Below, piece by piece: positions 16,855-26,409 of a DNA stretch of 64,000 nucleotides; the first letter of the stretch is position 1, and each line of letters starts with the position of its first letter. Source of the DNA: Pseudomonas xionganensis (lineage in GTDB: Bacteria; Pseudomonadota; Gammaproteobacteria; Pseudomonadales; Pseudomonadaceae). The translations under genes and the position numbers were made by a program. The DNA lies in assembly GCF_009763245.1 (NCBI RefSeq), contig NZ_WKJZ01000002.1:428030-492029 (forward strand). Reading direction: 5' to 3'. Under the pieces are notes generated by a model. It ran no database searches. It worked only from the letters and a program-made list of their open reading frames with translations, and was not told where the DNA came from.

Positions 16855-19224
16855 GTGGAGTTACAACAGGGCTTTCTGCTGACCCGACACTGGCGTGATA
16901 CGCCGGCCGGCACGCAGGTGGAGTTCTGGTTGGCCACCGACAACGGTCCGCGCCTGCTGCGTCTGCCGCTACAAAGTTCGGTGGCCTTTATCCCGGCTGC
17001 GCAACGCGAGCAGGCGCAGGCGCTGCTGGCGGGCGAGCGCGGCGTCGAGCTACGTCCACTGGGCCTCAAGGACTTTCACCTGCGCCCGGTGCTCGGCCTG
17101 TATTGCCAACAGCACCGCAGCCTGATGGACCTCGACAAACAGCTGCGCCGCGCTGGCCTGGACGTGTACGAGGCCGATGTGCGACCTCCCGAGCGCTACC
17201 TGATGGAGCGCTTTATCACCGCCCCCGTGCAGTTCACCGGCACACCCGATGCGGCCAATCCGGCCCTGCTGCTGGAGGCGCAGATCAAGCCCTGCTCGGA
17301 TTACCGCCCGACGCTCAAGCTGGCCTCGCTGGATATCGAAACCAATGCCTTTGGTGAGCTGTATTCCATCGCCCTCGAAGGCTGCGGCCAACGCAACGTC
17401 TATATGCTTGGCCGCGCGCCAGAGCAGCCGCCCGCAGTGGATTTTAAATTGGAGTACTGCGCCAGCCGTGGCGAGCTGCTCGAATGCCTGAACCAGTGGA
17501 TGGCCGCCCATGACCCGGACGCGATCATCGGCTGGAACCTGGTGCAGTTCGACTTGCGTGTGCTGCATGAACATGCGCGCAACCTGGCCATCCCCCTGCG
17601 TTTGGGCCGCGATGGCAGCGAAATGCAGTGGCGCGAACATGGCAGCGGCAACGGTCACTTCTTTGCCGACGCGGCCGGCCGCTTGATCATCGACGGCATC
17701 GAGGCGCTGCGCTCGGCAACCTGGAGCTTCCCCTCGTTTAGCCTGGAAAACGTCGCGCAAAGCCTGCTCGGCGAGGGCAAGGATATCTCCACGCCCTACC
17801 AGCGCATGGACGAAATCGACCGCATGTTCCGCGAGGACAAACCCGCTCTGGCGCGCTACAACCTGCGCGACTGCGAGCTGGTGACGCGGATCTTCGGCAA
17901 GACCGCGATCCTCGACTTCCTGCTGGAGCGCGCCACCGTCACCGGTCTGCCCGCCGACCGCAACGGCGGCTCGGTGGCGGCCTTCGAGCACCTGTATCTG
18001 CCGCTGATGCACCGCCGCGGCTTTGTCGCACCGAACCTGGGTGACAACCCGCCGCAAGCCAGCCCCGGCGGTTTTGTCATGGAATCGCAGCCGGGGTTGT
18101 ATGAATCGGTGCTGGTACTGGATTACAAGAGCCTCTACCCCTCGATTATCCGCAGCTTTCTGATCGACCCGGTGGGGCTGATCGAGGGCCTGCGCCAGCC
18201 GGACGACGCGCATTCGGTGCCGGGCTTTCGCGGGGCGCGCTTCTCCCGTACCCAACATTGCCTGCCGGCGATTGTCGAGCGCGTATGGCAAGGCCGCGAG
18301 GCGGCCAAGCGCGAGCACAACGCGCCGCTGTCGCAGGCGCTGAAGATCATCATGAACGCCTTCTACGGCGTGCTCGGCTCCAGCGGTTGCCGCTTTTTCG
18401 ACACGCGCCTGGCCTCCTCCATCACCCTGCGCGGCCACGAAATCATGGCCCGCACCCGCGCCCTGATCGAGGCCGAAGGCTATGCGGTGATCTACGGCGA
18501 CACCGACTCCACCTTCGTCTGGCTTAAACGCCCACACGGCGAAGAGGAGGCGGCGCAGATTGGCCGCGCCCTGGTGGCCAAGGTCAATGCCTGGTGGCGC
18601 GATCACTTGCGTGACGAGTACAGCCTGGAAAGCGCCCTGGAACTGCAGTTCGAAACCCATTACCGGCGCTTTCTGATGCCGACTATCAGAGGCACCGATG
18701 AAGGCAGCAAGAAGCGTTATGCCGGCCTGGTGACACGCCCCGACGGCAGCCACGAGATGGTCTACAAGGGTCTGGAAACCGTGCGCAGTGACTGGTCACC
18801 GCTGGCCCAGCAATTCCAGCGCGAGCTGTACGAACGCATCTTCCTCGGGCAGCCCTATCAGGACTATGTGCGTGATTACGTCAGCCGCACCCTGAATGGC
18901 GAACTGGATGAGCTGCTGGTCTACCGCAAGCGCCTGCGCCGCCTGCTCAGCGATTACGAACGCAACGTGCCGCCCCATGTGCGCGCCGCGCGCCTGGCCG
19001 ACGAATACAACGCCGCCCACGGCCGCCCGCTGCAATACCAGCGAGGCGGCTGGATCAGCTATGTGATCACCAGCGCTGGCCCACAACCGCTGGAAGCACG
19101 CAACGCCGCCATCGACTACGACCACTACCTGAGCCGCCAACTGCAACCGGTGGCCGACGCCATCCTGCCCTTTGTCGAGGATGATTTCGCCACCCTGATC
19201 GGTGGGCAGTTGGGGTTGTTTTAA
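16855..19224 (+). CDS. polB: DNA polymerase II (family B, SOS-induced)
   Basis: A 789-residue family-B polymerase, close to the 783 residues of E. coli Pol II. The 3'-5' exonuclease has [12 protein letters not shown] (Exo I) near 160, [14 protein letters not shown] (Exo II) near 225 and a later YNLRDCELV (Exo III). The polymerase has [13 protein letters not shown] (motif A), [20 protein letters not shown] (motif B) and [10 protein letters not shown] (motif C), all intact. It acts in restart and bypass synthesis after DNA damage. Start is GTG at 16855, with GAGG upstream. A LexA box lies in front of it. Appears monocistronic. Confidence 0.95.
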   Translation: MELQQGFLLTRHWRDTPAGTQVEFWLATDNGPRLLRLPLQSSVAFIPAAQREQAQALLAGERGVELRPLGLKDFHLRPVLGLYCQQHRSLMDLDKQLRRAGLDVYEADVRPPERYLMERFITAPVQFTGTPDAANPALLLEAQIKPCSDYRPTLKLASLDIETNAFGELYSIALEGCGQRNVYMLGRAPEQPPAVDFKLEYCASRGELLECLNQWMAAHDPDAIIGWNLVQFDLRVLHEHARNLAIPLRLGRDGSEMQWREHGSGNGHFFADAAGRLIIDGIEALRSATWSFPSFSLENVAQSLLGEGKDISTPYQRMDEIDRMFREDKPALARYNLRDCELVTRIFGKTAILDFLLERATVTGLPADRNGGSVAAFEHLYLPLMHRRGFVAPNLGDNPPQASPGGFVMESQPGLYESVLVLDYKSLYPSIIRSFLIDPVGLIEGLRQPDDAHSVPGFRGARFSRTQHCLPAIVERVWQGREAAKREHNAPLSQALKIIMNAFYGVLGSSGCRFFDTRLASSITLRGHEIMARTRALIEAEGYAVIYGDTDSTFVWLKRPHGEEEAAQIGRALVAKVNAWWRDHLRDEYSLESALELQFETHYRRFLMPTIRGTDEGSKKRYAGLVTRPDGSHEMVYKGLETVRSDWSPLAQQFQRELYERIFLGQPYQDYVRDYVSRTLNGELDELLVYRKRLRRLLSDYERNVPPHVRAARLADEYNAAHGRPLQYQRGGWISYVITSAGPQPLEARNAAIDYDHYLSRQLQPVADAILPFVEDDFATLIGGQLGLF

Positions 19225-19270
19225 AGACGTTTGCACACGCAGGGGTAGACGATGGGCGGGCCACGCCCTC

Positions 19271-19343
19271 GTAGGGTGGATGACGCTTCACCCATCCACC
19301 AACTGATCCCAATGGTGGATGAAAAGAGCGTCATCCACCCTAC
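19271..19343. repeat. GTAGGGTGGATGACGC palindromic repeat, copy 1
   Basis: GTAGGGTGGATGACGCTT...CGTCATCCACCCTAC with an inner CCATCCACC / GGTGGATG pair. First of three head-to-tail units in the 377-base gap between polB and the EamA gene, which holds no gene. Confidence 0.82.
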
Positions 19344-19384
19344 GCCTCTCTCGGCGGATAAATGCAGGAACGCCACATCCATTT

Positions 19385-19455
19385 GTAGGGTGAACATGGC
19401 GAAGCCTTGTCCACCTCTGTGCCTGGCGGACAAGCCTGCGACATGTCCGCCCTAC
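19385..19455. repeat. GTAGGGTGAACATGGC palindromic repeat, copy 2
   Basis: The ACATGGCGAAGCC variant of the same family (TGTCC arms instead of CATCC), closest to the unit at 575-651. It alternates with the ATGACGC variant on both sides. Confidence 0.8.
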
Positions 19456-19520
19456 GCCTCGCTAAAAGACGTTTGCCCGTGGCGAGCCAAATGGTGGATG
19501 GGGCAACGTTGAACGCTTTT

Positions 19521-19595
19521 GTAGGGTGGATGACGCTTTACCCATCCACCATTTACGGCCCCAGTGGTGGATGAAAAGTGCGTCATCCACCCTAC
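19521..19595. repeat. GTAGGGTGGATGACGC palindromic repeat, copy 3
   Basis: Nearly the same as copy 1, ending six bases before the EamA stop codon. Confidence 0.82.
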
Positions 19596-19601
19596 ACGGA
19601 C

Positions 19602-20498
19602 CTAACGCGCCAGTGCCTGCAGTGGCAACGCCTTGGGTTTACGAAACACCAGCACATTACCCAGCATCACCAGCACCAGGCCCAGCAGCGCCGGGGCGGT
19701 CCACTGGTAGCCCTCGACGAACACCGAGATATTCAGCGCCACCACCGGGAACAGCACGGTGCAGTAGGCCGCGCGCTGCGGACCCATGCGCCCGACCAGG
19801 GTCAGGTAGGCGGTAAAGCCGATCACCGAGCCGGGGATGGCCAGGTACAACAGGCTGCCGATATAGCGGCTGTTCCACTCGAAGCCAAATGGCGTGCCGC
19901 TGACCAGGCAGATCGCCACCAGCATCAGCGTGCCATACAGCATGCCCCAGGCATTGGTTGTAAGTGGCTTGAGCCCGCTCTTCTGCTGCAGGCTGGAGAG
20001 CATATTGCCGGCAGAGAAAAACAGGGTGCCCAGCACCGCCAACGCAATGCCCAGCAGGCTTTCACGGCTGGTTTCATGTCCGACCAGTTCCGGCCAGAAC
20101 AGCAGCAGCAGACCGCCCAACCCCAGAGCACCACCGACCAGTACATTGACGGCGATCTGCTGCTTGAAGAACAGCCGCGCGTTGATCGCATTCCACAGCG
20201 TCGCGGTGGAGAAAATCACCGCCACCAGGCCGCTGGGGATCCACTGACTGGCGGTGTAGAAGCACATGAAGTTCAGGCAGAACAGGCACAAGCCCTGCAC
20301 CAGGCAGATCAGCTGGCCGCGCCTGTCCATTTTCTGCAGGCGACCGCTGAGCAGCAGGATGGCGAACAGCACGGCGGCGGCCAGGGCGAAGCGATAGGCG
20401 ATGGAGGCGGCAATCGCCACCTCGCCCAGCTGCAGCTTGAGGGCGATCCAGGTGGTGCCCCAGATCAGTACGGTCAATAGATAGAGCGACAGGTTCAT
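19602..20498 (-). CDS. EamA/DMT family transporter
   Basis: A 298-residue inner-membrane protein with ten hydrophobic segments in two EamA repeats, of the RhaT/YdcZ-like metabolite exporter type. The repeat starts are LIWGTTWIALK near residue 12 and LGTLFFSAGNMLSSL near 155. Substrate unknown; the family exports amino acids, sugars and metabolites. GGGAG precedes the ATG at 20498. A 20-bp motif 54-74 bases upstream is repeated in front of the AraC gene at 27667, so this transporter may once have been the divergent neighbour and target of that regulator, now separated by the arsenic island. Confidence 0.86.
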   Translation of the reverse strand: MNLSLYLLTVLIWGTTWIALKLQLGEVAIAASIAYRFALAAAVLFAILLLSGRLQKMDRRGQLICLVQGLCLFCLNFMCFYTASQWIPSGLVAVIFSTATLWNAINARLFFKQQIAVNVLVGGALGLGGLLLLFWPELVGHETSRESLLGIALAVLGTLFFSAGNMLSSLQQKSGLKPLTTNAWGMLYGTLMLVAICLVSGTPFGFEWNSRYIGSLLYLAIPGSVIGFTAYLTLVGRMGPQRAAYCTVLFPVVALNISVFVEGYQWTAPALLGLVLVMLGNVLVFRKPKALPLQALAR

Positions 20499-20552
20499 TA
20501 ACAGACTCCCGGTAGAGGCTTGAGAGTCTGCGCCTGCTCAGCGTTGGCGCGC

Positions 20553-20572
20553 TTGCATAACCTTGCGCTTTT
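20553..20572 (+). repeat. Left 20-bp direct repeat bounding the arsenic island
   Basis: TTGCATAACCTTGCGCTTTT ends at the base before the arsJ stop codon. It matches TTGCACAATCTTGCGCTTTT at 27583-27602 at 18 of 20 positions, in the same orientation. It may be an insertion-site duplication or a regulator operator copied at the other end. Confidence 0.6.
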
Positions 20573-21799
20573 TTACAGTGAGCCAAGCGCCCGATGCCTG
20601 GGCAACCCCAGGGAAATCAGCATGGCGAGCAACACAAAGGCCGAGGAAATCCACAGGCATGCCGCCAACCCATAGGCCTGATAGACCCAGCCAGAGAGCA
20701 ATGTACCAAGCAGCCGGCCCAGGGCGTTGGACATATAGTAGAAACCCACATCCAGCGATACACCGTCTTCCTGGGCGTAGCTGACAATCAGGTAGCTGTG
20801 CAGCGAGGAGTTCACCGCAAACAGCGCGCCGAAGATCAGCAACCCACCGAGCAATACCACCTGCGCCGACAGCTCAGTACCCAGGCCCAGGGCAATGGCC
20901 GCCGGCACGCCGGCCAATAGCGCGGCCCAGACAAAGGCCGCGCGACCATCCGGCACCCGGCCGCTGGCCTTGCCGGTGATGGCCGGGGCGAAGGACTGCA
21001 CCATGCCGTAGCCAATCACCCAGGTGGCAAGAAAGCCGCCGACCAGCCAGAAATCCCAGCCAAACACACTGGACAGGTACACCGGCAGCGCCACGACAAA
21101 CCACACATCGCGGGCGCCGAACAGAAACAGCCGCGCGGCCGAAAGCAGGTTGATCGCCCGGCTCTTGGACAACAGGTCGCGAAACTTTGGTTTGGCCTTG
21201 GCCTTGCCCAGGTCCTTTTTCAGCAGCATCAGGCTGGCCAGCCAGATCAGCGCCAGCACGGCGGCCATGGCCAGCACCGCCCCGGCGAACCCCAGCAACG
21301 CCAGTAGCGCGCCGCCCATAAAGAAGCCCACGCCCTTCAGCGCATTCTTCGAGCCCGTGAGGATCGCCACCCACTTGTACAGGGTGCCCTGCTGGCTGTC
21401 CGGCACCAGCAGTTTGATCGAGCTCTTGGCGCTCATCTTGTTCAGGTCTTTGGCGATACCGGACAAGGCCTGTGCGCCCATTACCCAGGGGATGGTCAGC
21501 CAGGCTGCTGGCACAGTGAGCATCAGCAGAGCCGCCACCTGCAGGCCCAGGCCGATATTCATGGTGCGATTCAAGCCCAGCCGCGCGCCCAGGTAGCCAC
21601 CGACCAGGTTGGTGACCACGCCGAAGATCTCATAGAAGAGAAACAACGCGGCAATCTGCAGCGGCGTGTAACCCAGTCTATGAAAATGCAGCACCACCAG
21701 CATGCGCAGCGCGCCGTCGGTGAGGGTAAAGGCCCAGTAGTTGCCGGTGACCAGCAGGTATTGGCGCACTTCGGGAACCAGGCGGGATAAGGCGTGCAT
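20573..21799 (-). CDS. arsJ: Organoarsenical efflux MFS transporter ArsJ
   Basis: A 408-residue, 12-helix major facilitator with the ArsJ family start (residues 8-30: VPEVRQYLLVTGNYWAFTL) and the signature YEIFGVVTNLVGGYLGARLG near 50-70. ArsJ exports 1-arseno-3-phosphoglycerate made by a partner GAPDH from arsenate and glyceraldehyde 3-phosphate; outside, the product falls apart to arsenate. The partner GAPDH gene lies 209 bases upstream on the same strand, with a palindromic repeat in between. It is the last gene of the leftward ars unit, and its stop codon abuts the left direct repeat. Confidence 0.93.
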   Translation of the reverse strand: MHALSRLVPEVRQYLLVTGNYWAFTLTDGALRMLVVLHFHRLGYTPLQIAALFLFYEIFGVVTNLVGGYLGARLGLNRTMNIGLGLQVAALLMLTVPAAWLTIPWVMGAQALSGIAKDLNKMSAKSSIKLLVPDSQQGTLYKWVAILTGSKNALKGVGFFMGGALLALLGFAGAVLAMAAVLALIWLASLMLLKKDLGKAKAKPKFRDLLSKSRAINLLSAARLFLFGARDVWFVVALPVYLSSVFGWDFWLVGGFLATWVIGYGMVQSFAPAITGKASGRVPDGRAAFVWAALLAGVPAAIALGLGTELSAQVVLLGGLLIFGALFAVNSSLHSYLIVSYAQEDGVSLDVGFYYMSNALGRLLGTLLSGWVYQAYGLAACLWISSAFVLLAMLISLGLPRHRALGSL

Positions 21800-21835
21800 A
21801 AGCTGATTTCCTGAACAATCGCGGTGTCTTTAGCC

Positions 21836-21963
21836 CCTCTCCCCAACCCTCTCCCCAAAGGGGCGAGGGAGCGGACTTCACGCAGCTTAAACCGTAGGGT
21901 GGATGACGCTTTACCCATCCACCGAACAGCAGTGGTGGATGAAAAAGGAGCCATCCACCCTAC
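21836..21963. repeat. Palindromic repeats inside the ars operon
   Basis: A CT-rich CCCTCTCCCCAAAGGGGCGAGGG hairpin-type element (21845-21870) and a GTAGGGTGGATGACGC...CATCCACCCTAC unit (21894-21963) occupy the gap between the GAPDH gene and arsJ. The structures may weaken read-through from the upstream genes into arsJ. Confidence 0.75.
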
Positions 21964-22008
21964 AAAGTTTGTCGAGCGGACATGCCGCAGGCTTGCCCGC
22001 CCGATGGC

Positions 22009-23013
22009 TCAATCGGCGGTGCCCACCATCCGCGCCAGCTCCACCGCGCGATTGGCATAGCCCCACTCGTTGTCGTACCAGGCGTACAACTTCACCTGGG
22101 TGCCGTTGACCACCATGGTCGACAGCGCATCGATAATCGAGGAGCGCGGGTCGGTGCGATAGTCGATGGACACCAGCGGCCGCTCCTCGTAACCGAGAAT
22201 GCCTGCCAGCGGGCCGTCGGCAGCAGCTTTCAGCAGTGCGTTGACCTCCTCCACCGTGGTGGCACGCTCCACCTCGAATACGCAGTCGGTCAGCGAGGCG
22301 TTGGCCAGCGGCACGCGCACGGCGTGGCCATTGAGCTTGCCGCGCAGCTCGGGGAAGATCTCGGCAATCGCCGTGGCCGAGCCGGTGCTGGTCGGGATCA
22401 GGCTCATGCCGCTGGCCCGTGCCCGACGCAGGTCCTTGTGCGGGGTATCGAGGATGCTCTGGGTATTGGTCAGGTCATGGATGGTGGTGATCGAGCCGTG
22501 GCGGATACCGAGGTGCTCGTGGATCACCTTGACCACCGGGGCCAGGCAGTTGGTGGTGCAGGACGCCGCGGTGACGATGCGATGCTGCGCCGGGTCGAAC
22601 AGCTGCTGGTTGACGCCCATGACGATATTCAGCGCGCCCGGCTCTTTGACCGGCGCGCAGACCACCACACGTTTCACGCCCTGGTCCAGATAGCCTTGCA
22701 ACAGGGCAACGGTCTTTATCTTGCCGCTGGCCTCAATTACCAGGTCGCAGCCGCTCCAGTCGGTGTCGGCGATGGTCTTGTTGGCAGTGACCTGGATGCG
22801 CTTGCCGTCAATCACCACGCAGTCGCCATCGCTGCCGGCCTCGTGCTGCCAGCGGCCATGAACCGAGTCGAAGTTGAGCAGGTGAGCGTGGGTGGCGGCG
22901 TCACCGGCCGGATCGTTGATCTGCACGAATTCGAGCTCTGGCCATTGCCAGGCGGCGCGCAGGGCCAGGCGACCGATGCGACCGAAACCGTTGATACCTA
23001 CCTTGATAGCCAT
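22009..23013 (-). CDS. ArsJ-associated glyceraldehyde-3-phosphate dehydrogenase
   Basis: A 334-residue GAPDH with the NAD-binding start [17 protein letters not shown] and the catalytic [11 protein letters not shown] (Cys152), with His in the [10 protein letters not shown] segment. Gene context assigns it to the arsenate pathway: it would use arsenate in place of phosphate to form 1-arseno-3-phosphoglycerate, which ArsJ then exports. A glycolytic housekeeping role is less likely because it is embedded in an ars cluster between ynfA and arsJ. Ribosome site GAGAGA is fair. Confidence 0.92.
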   Translation of the reverse strand: MAIKVGINGFGRIGRLALRAAWQWPELEFVQINDPAGDAATHAHLLNFDSVHGRWQHEAGSDGDCVVIDGKRIQVTANKTIADTDWSGCDLVIEASGKIKTVALLQGYLDQGVKRVVVCAPVKEPGALNIVMGVNQQLFDPAQHRIVTAASCTTNCLAPVVKVIHEHLGIRHGSITTIHDLTNTQSILDTPHKDLRRARASGMSLIPTSTGSATAIAEIFPELRGKLNGHAVRVPLANASLTDCVFEVERATTVEEVNALLKAAADGPLAGILGYEERPLVSIDYRTDPRSSIIDALSTMVVNGTQVKLYAWYDNEWGYANRAVELARMVGTAD

Positions 23014-23037
23014 GGACAGAGTCTCTCGTTGTAAGGG

Positions 23038-23364
23038 TTAAATATTGCGCGGTGCAAACATGATGATCGCCATGCCGAGCATGGCTACCGCCGCCCCCAG
23101 CAGGTCCCAAGGGCTCGGGCGAATGCCGTCCACCAGCCATAGCCAGACAATGGCAGTGGCCACATAGACCCCACCATAGGCGGCATATACCCGCCCGGCC
23201 GCGGTGGGGTGCAAGGTCAGCAGCCAGGCAAACAGTGCCAGCGCGGCGGCGGCCGGCAGCAGCAGCCATATGCTCTTGCCCTGCTTGAGCCACAGATACG
23301 GCAGGTAGCAGCCGACGATTTCGGCCAGGGCGGTGAGGATAAACAGGCCCAGGGTGTTGAGCAT
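23038..23364 (-). CDS. ynfA: YnfA family (UPF0060) small membrane protein
   Basis: A 108-residue protein with four hydrophobic helices and the family motifs [14 protein letters not shown] near residue 14 and [20 protein letters not shown] near 57-76. YnfA proteins resemble small multidrug resistance transporters and have been linked to efflux of quaternary compounds; their place in ars clusters suggests an accessory export role, which is unproven. AAGGA precedes the ATG. It lies 24 bases after the ArsC-ArsR fusion and 24 before the GAPDH gene, so all belong to one transcript. Confidence 0.88.
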   Translation of the reverse strand: MLNTLGLFILTALAEIVGCYLPYLWLKQGKSIWLLLPAAAALALFAWLLTLHPTAAGRVYAAYGGVYVATAIVWLWLVDGIRPSPWDLLGAAVAMLGMAIIMFAPRNI

Positions 23365-23388
23365 GGGGATGTCCTTGGCAGTGGCAGG

Positions 23389-24177
23389 TTAGTTGCACAA
23401 GCTGGAACGACCGGGGCGGTCACGCATGCCATGCAAACGCAGGCGATCCTCGGCCAGCTGCGGATCGTCGGCCTTGAGCACCTGATTCAGGGTCTCGGCG
23501 ACCCAGGCAGGCAGCTGCGGATGCAGGCGGTAATAGACCCACTGCCCGGCGCGGCGATCCTGCAGCAGGCCACTGCTGCGCAACTGGGCCAGATGGCGGG
23601 AGATCTTCGGCTGGCTCTCTTCCAGGGCTGCGGTCAGTTCGCATACGCACAGCTCGCCCTCCTGTACGATCAGCTGGGTCATGCGGGCGCGGGTATCGTC
23701 GGCCAGGCACTTGAACAGGGTCACCGGAGCGAGCATCTGCAATGGCGCTTTCGCCTTGTTCTTGACCAGCACGAACATCTTGATGCGCTCGTGGATCTGC
23801 TGCAGGCAGTGCCGGTAAGCGTTGACCTGACGGCTGCTGGCCGGGTCTTCGAAGTCCCAGGCGATATATTCGCCGGCACCCGGCAAGGTGCTGCACTCGA
23901 AGGCGGACTTGTCGCACAGGGTGATCACATAGTCGAACTGCTGGCCATCGAACACTTCCAGAGGCTTGCTGTGCAGGCCCTCGGTGCTCACGCCCAACTG
24001 TTCCAGGGCCAGCCGCGCACGCGAGTCCACCTCGCCCGGCTGGGTGCCGGCACTGTATGCCTCGTAATGTTCGGGGTCGGTGTGGCGCAGCAGGGCTTCG
24101 GCCATCTGCGAGCGGGCGGCATTGGCCACGCAGAGGAACAGCACGCGGGTCTTCTGGCTCATGGCGAGGGTCGTCAT
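23389..24177 (-). CDS. Fused arsenate reductase (ArsC) and ArsR repressor
   Basis: A 262-residue two-domain protein. Residues 9-145 are a thioredoxin-type arsenate reductase of the low-molecular-weight phosphatase fold: nucleophile loop C16-VANAA-R22, relay cysteines C88 and C95 spaced as in S. aureus ArsC, and D111-P112. Residues 150-262 are an ArsR/SmtB winged helix with the As(III)-binding ELCVCEL (C177, C179) and recognition helix QPKISRHLAQLRSSGLL. All key residues of both halves are present, so it can plausibly reduce arsenate and sense the arsenite produced. It is first in the leftward unit and divergent from acr3. Start uncertain between 24177 and 24162; neither has a clear ribosome site. 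Confidence 0.92.
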   Translation of the reverse strand: MTTLAMSQKTRVLFLCVANAARSQMAEALLRHTDPEHYEAYSAGTQPGEVDSRARLALEQLGVSTEGLHSKPLEVFDGQQFDYVITLCDKSAFECSTLPGAGEYIAWDFEDPASSRQVNAYRHCLQQIHERIKMFVLVKNKAKAPLQMLAPVTLFKCLADDTRARMTQLIVQEGELCVCELTAALEESQPKISRHLAQLRSSGLLQDRRAGQWVYYRLHPQLPAWVAETLNQVLKADDPQLAEDRLRLHGMRDRPGRSSLCN

Positions 24178-24181
24178 GCAA

Positions 24182-24213
24182 ATACGGTTTTTCGAATATA
24201 TTGATATCCGTAT
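24182..24213. promoter_or_regulatory. Divergent ars promoter and probable ArsR operator
   Basis: An AT-rich island in a GC-rich region, directly upstream of the ArsC-ArsR fusion. ATACGG (24182-24187) and CCGTAT (24208-24213) form an inverted repeat around TTCGAATATATTGATAT. ArsR sites are AT-rich dyads in this position; the exact half-sites are a guess. Confidence 0.5.
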
Positions 24214-24303
24214 ATCTTGTAAACCGCATATTGTGCCTGCTCCAGATCAATACGGCGCCCAGCTGGACTGACTAGACTCGCAGCTCGAACCGAGGATTGC
24301 AGC

Positions 24304-25380
24304 ATGACCCACCGCCCTGAAACCTCAGCCCCTCAGCCAGCCTCGCCGCTTGGGGCATTCGAGCGCTACCTGACGCTCTGGGTGTTTCTCTGCATTATCG
24401 CCGGCACCCTCTTTGGTCTGCTCGCCCCGGAGGCGGCGCAGGCCGTGGGCGCATTGGAAATCGCCCAGGTGAATATCCCGGTGGGCCTACTGATCTGGGT
24501 GATGATCATCCCCATGCTGATGAAGATCGACTTCGGCGCCATCGGCGAGGTCTATCAGCAGCGCGCCGGCCTGGGCGTGACCCTGAGCATCAACTGGCTG
24601 ATCAAGCCCTTCACCATGGCCTTTATGGCCTGGCTGTTTCTGCGTCATGTATTCGCCGACTGGCTGCCGGCCGAGCAGATCGACAGCTACGTGGCCGGGC
24701 TGATCCTGCTGGGCGCCGCGCCTTGCACGGCGATGGTGTTTGTCTGGAGCAACCTGTGTAAGGGCAACGCCAACTTCACCCTGACCCAGGTGGCGATCAA
24801 CGACCTGGTGATGGTGTTCGCCTTCGCCCCCATAGTCGCGTTGCTGCTGGGTGTGTCGTCAATTCCGGTGCCCTGGGACACCCTGCTGCTGTCGGTGGTG
24901 ATGTATATCGTCATCCCCCTGGCCATCGCCCAGTTTATCCGCGCGCGCCTGCTGCGTCGGGGCGATGCGGCGCTGCAGGCGACGCTGGCACGCATCGGGC
25001 CGTTCTCCATCCTCGCCCTGCTGGCCACCCTGGTGCTGCTGTTCTCCTTTCAGGGTCAGACCCTGGTCGCACAGCCGCTGATCATCGCCATGCTGGCGGT
25101 GCCGATCCTGCTGCAGACCCTGCTGATCGCCGCCCTGGGCTACTGGATGTGCCGCCAGTTCAGGGTGCGCCACGACATCGCCGGGCCGGCGGCGATGATC
25201 GGCGCCTCGAACTTCTTCGAGCTGGCGGTGGCCGTGGCCATCGCGCTGTACGGCTTCAACTCCGGCTCGGCGCTGGCCACTGTGGTCGGCGTACTGATCG
25301 AGGTGCCAGTGATGCTCTGGCTGGTGCGCATGGTCAATAACAGCAAGGGCTGGTATGAGCGCACGCAGGTGCAAGGCTAA
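24304..25380 (+). CDS. acr3: Arsenite efflux permease, ACR3 family
   Basis: A 358-residue, ten-helix ACR3-type arsenite/proton antiporter (often annotated arsB, but not homologous to E. coli ArsB). The family motif NWLIKPFTMAFMAWLF near residue 97, GAAPCTAMVFVWSNL with the essential Cys141, and GASNFFELAVAVAIALYG near 300 are all present. It removes the arsenite made by the ArsC domain. GAGGA precedes the ATG. First gene of the rightward unit, nine bases ahead of the permease. Confidence 0.94.
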   Translation: MTHRPETSAPQPASPLGAFERYLTLWVFLCIIAGTLFGLLAPEAAQAVGALEIAQVNIPVGLLIWVMIIPMLMKIDFGAIGEVYQQRAGLGVTLSINWLIKPFTMAFMAWLFLRHVFADWLPAEQIDSYVAGLILLGAAPCTAMVFVWSNLCKGNANFTLTQVAINDLVMVFAFAPIVALLLGVSSIPVPWDTLLLSVVMYIVIPLAIAQFIRARLLRRGDAALQATLARIGPFSILALLATLVLLFSFQGQTLVAQPLIIAMLAVPILLQTLLIAALGYWMCRQFRVRHDIAGPAAMIGASNFFELAVAVAIALYGFNSGSALATVVGVLIEVPVMLWLVRMVNNSKGWYERTQVQG

Positions 25381-25389
25381 GGAAAACCC

Positions 25390-26394
25390 ATGGAACTGTT
25401 CAAATGGCTGAACGACCAACTGCTGCGCATGGACTGGCTGGCCTGGCTGGTGCGCGTGCTGCTGGAGGACGGCTTCGGCCTGGACATGAGCAGCCGCATG
25501 GGCGCCAGTCTGCACTTCTTTATCTATGACGTGATCAAGATCTTTATCCTGCTGGCGGTGCTGATCTTCAGCATTTCCTGGGTGCAGAGTTACTTTCCAC
25601 CCGAGCGCACGCGGCGCATTCTCGGCGGCATGAGTGGTTTCAAGGCCAAACTCACTGGCGCACTGCTCGGCACCATCACGCCGTTCTGCTCCTGCTCGTC
25701 GATCCCGCTGTTTATCGGCTTCACCAGCTCGGGCCTGCCGCTGGGGGTGACCTTTGCCTTTCTGATCTCCTCACCGCTGGTGGACCTGGCCTCGGTGATT
25801 CTGCTGGCGAGCATCTTCAACTGGTCGATTGCCATCGCCTACGTGCTGATCGGCCTGGTGCTGGCGGTGCTGGGCGGCACGCTGATCGGCCGGGCGAAGA
25901 TGGAGCGGTACGTCGAAGCCTTTGTCATGCACAACCCGGTGCTCGACATTCCCCAGACCGAACTGACGCGGCGTGACCGGGCAGAGTTCGCCTGGGCCCA
26001 GGTCAGCGATATTTTCCGCAGGGTCTGGCTCTATATCCTGATAGGCGTGGGGGTCGGCGCGGCCATCCACAACTGGATTCCGACGGACTGGATCGAAACG
26101 CTGCTGGGGCAGGAAAACTGGTGGTCGGCGCCACTGGCGACCCTGGTCGGCGTGCCGATGTATGCCGATATCTTCGGCACCCTGCCGATTGCCGAAGCGC
26201 TGGTCGCCAAGGGCATCGGCCTGGGCACGGCGCTGGCCTTTATGATGGCCGTTACCGCGCTGTCGCTGCCCTCGCTGATCATGCTCAAGAAAGTGGTCAA
26301 GGCACCGCTACTGGCCTTGTTCTTCGGCATCGTCGCGCTGGGGATTGTGCTGATCGGCTATCTGTTCAACGCGTTCACCTACCTGTTTATCTGA
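25390..26394 (+). CDS. Permease of the ArsP/DUF318 family
   Basis: A 334-residue, about eight-helix permease (PF03773). It has the family signature TPFCSCSSIPLFIGFTSSGL near residue 98-117, with a CxC pair as in the methylarsenite exporter ArsP, and a second conserved GVPMYADIFGTLPIAEAL near 254. ArsP proteins extrude trivalent organoarsenicals; other members of the family have unknown thiol- or metal-linked roles. It is followed directly by a CxxC mini-thioredoxin, a pairing seen often in this family. It is somewhat longer at the N terminus than a minimal ArsP, so the exact substrate is open. Confidence 0.85.
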   Translation: MELFKWLNDQLLRMDWLAWLVRVLLEDGFGLDMSSRMGASLHFFIYDVIKIFILLAVLIFSISWVQSYFPPERTRRILGGMSGFKAKLTGALLGTITPFCSCSSIPLFIGFTSSGLPLGVTFAFLISSPLVDLASVILLASIFNWSIAIAYVLIGLVLAVLGGTLIGRAKMERYVEAFVMHNPVLDIPQTELTRRDRAEFAWAQVSDIFRRVWLYILIGVGVGAAIHNWIPTDWIETLLGQENWWSAPLATLVGVPMYADIFGTLPIAEALVAKGIGLGTALAFMMAVTALSLPSLIMLKKVVKAPLLALFFGIVALGIVLIGYLFNAFTYLFI

Positions 26395-26409
26395 CTAATG
26401 GAGCACGCC

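Noticed and set aside
19271..19595. Possible CRISPR array (three similar units in a row)
   Set aside because: The units are about 70-75 bp long palindromes with unequal spacing and two different inner sequences, and no cas gene is present. They belong to the dispersed GTAGGGTG repeat family.
22009..23013. Housekeeping glycolytic gapA
   Set aside because: The position between ynfA and arsJ in an ars operon fits the ArsJ-partner enzyme; glycolytic copies in Pseudomonas lie in other contexts.
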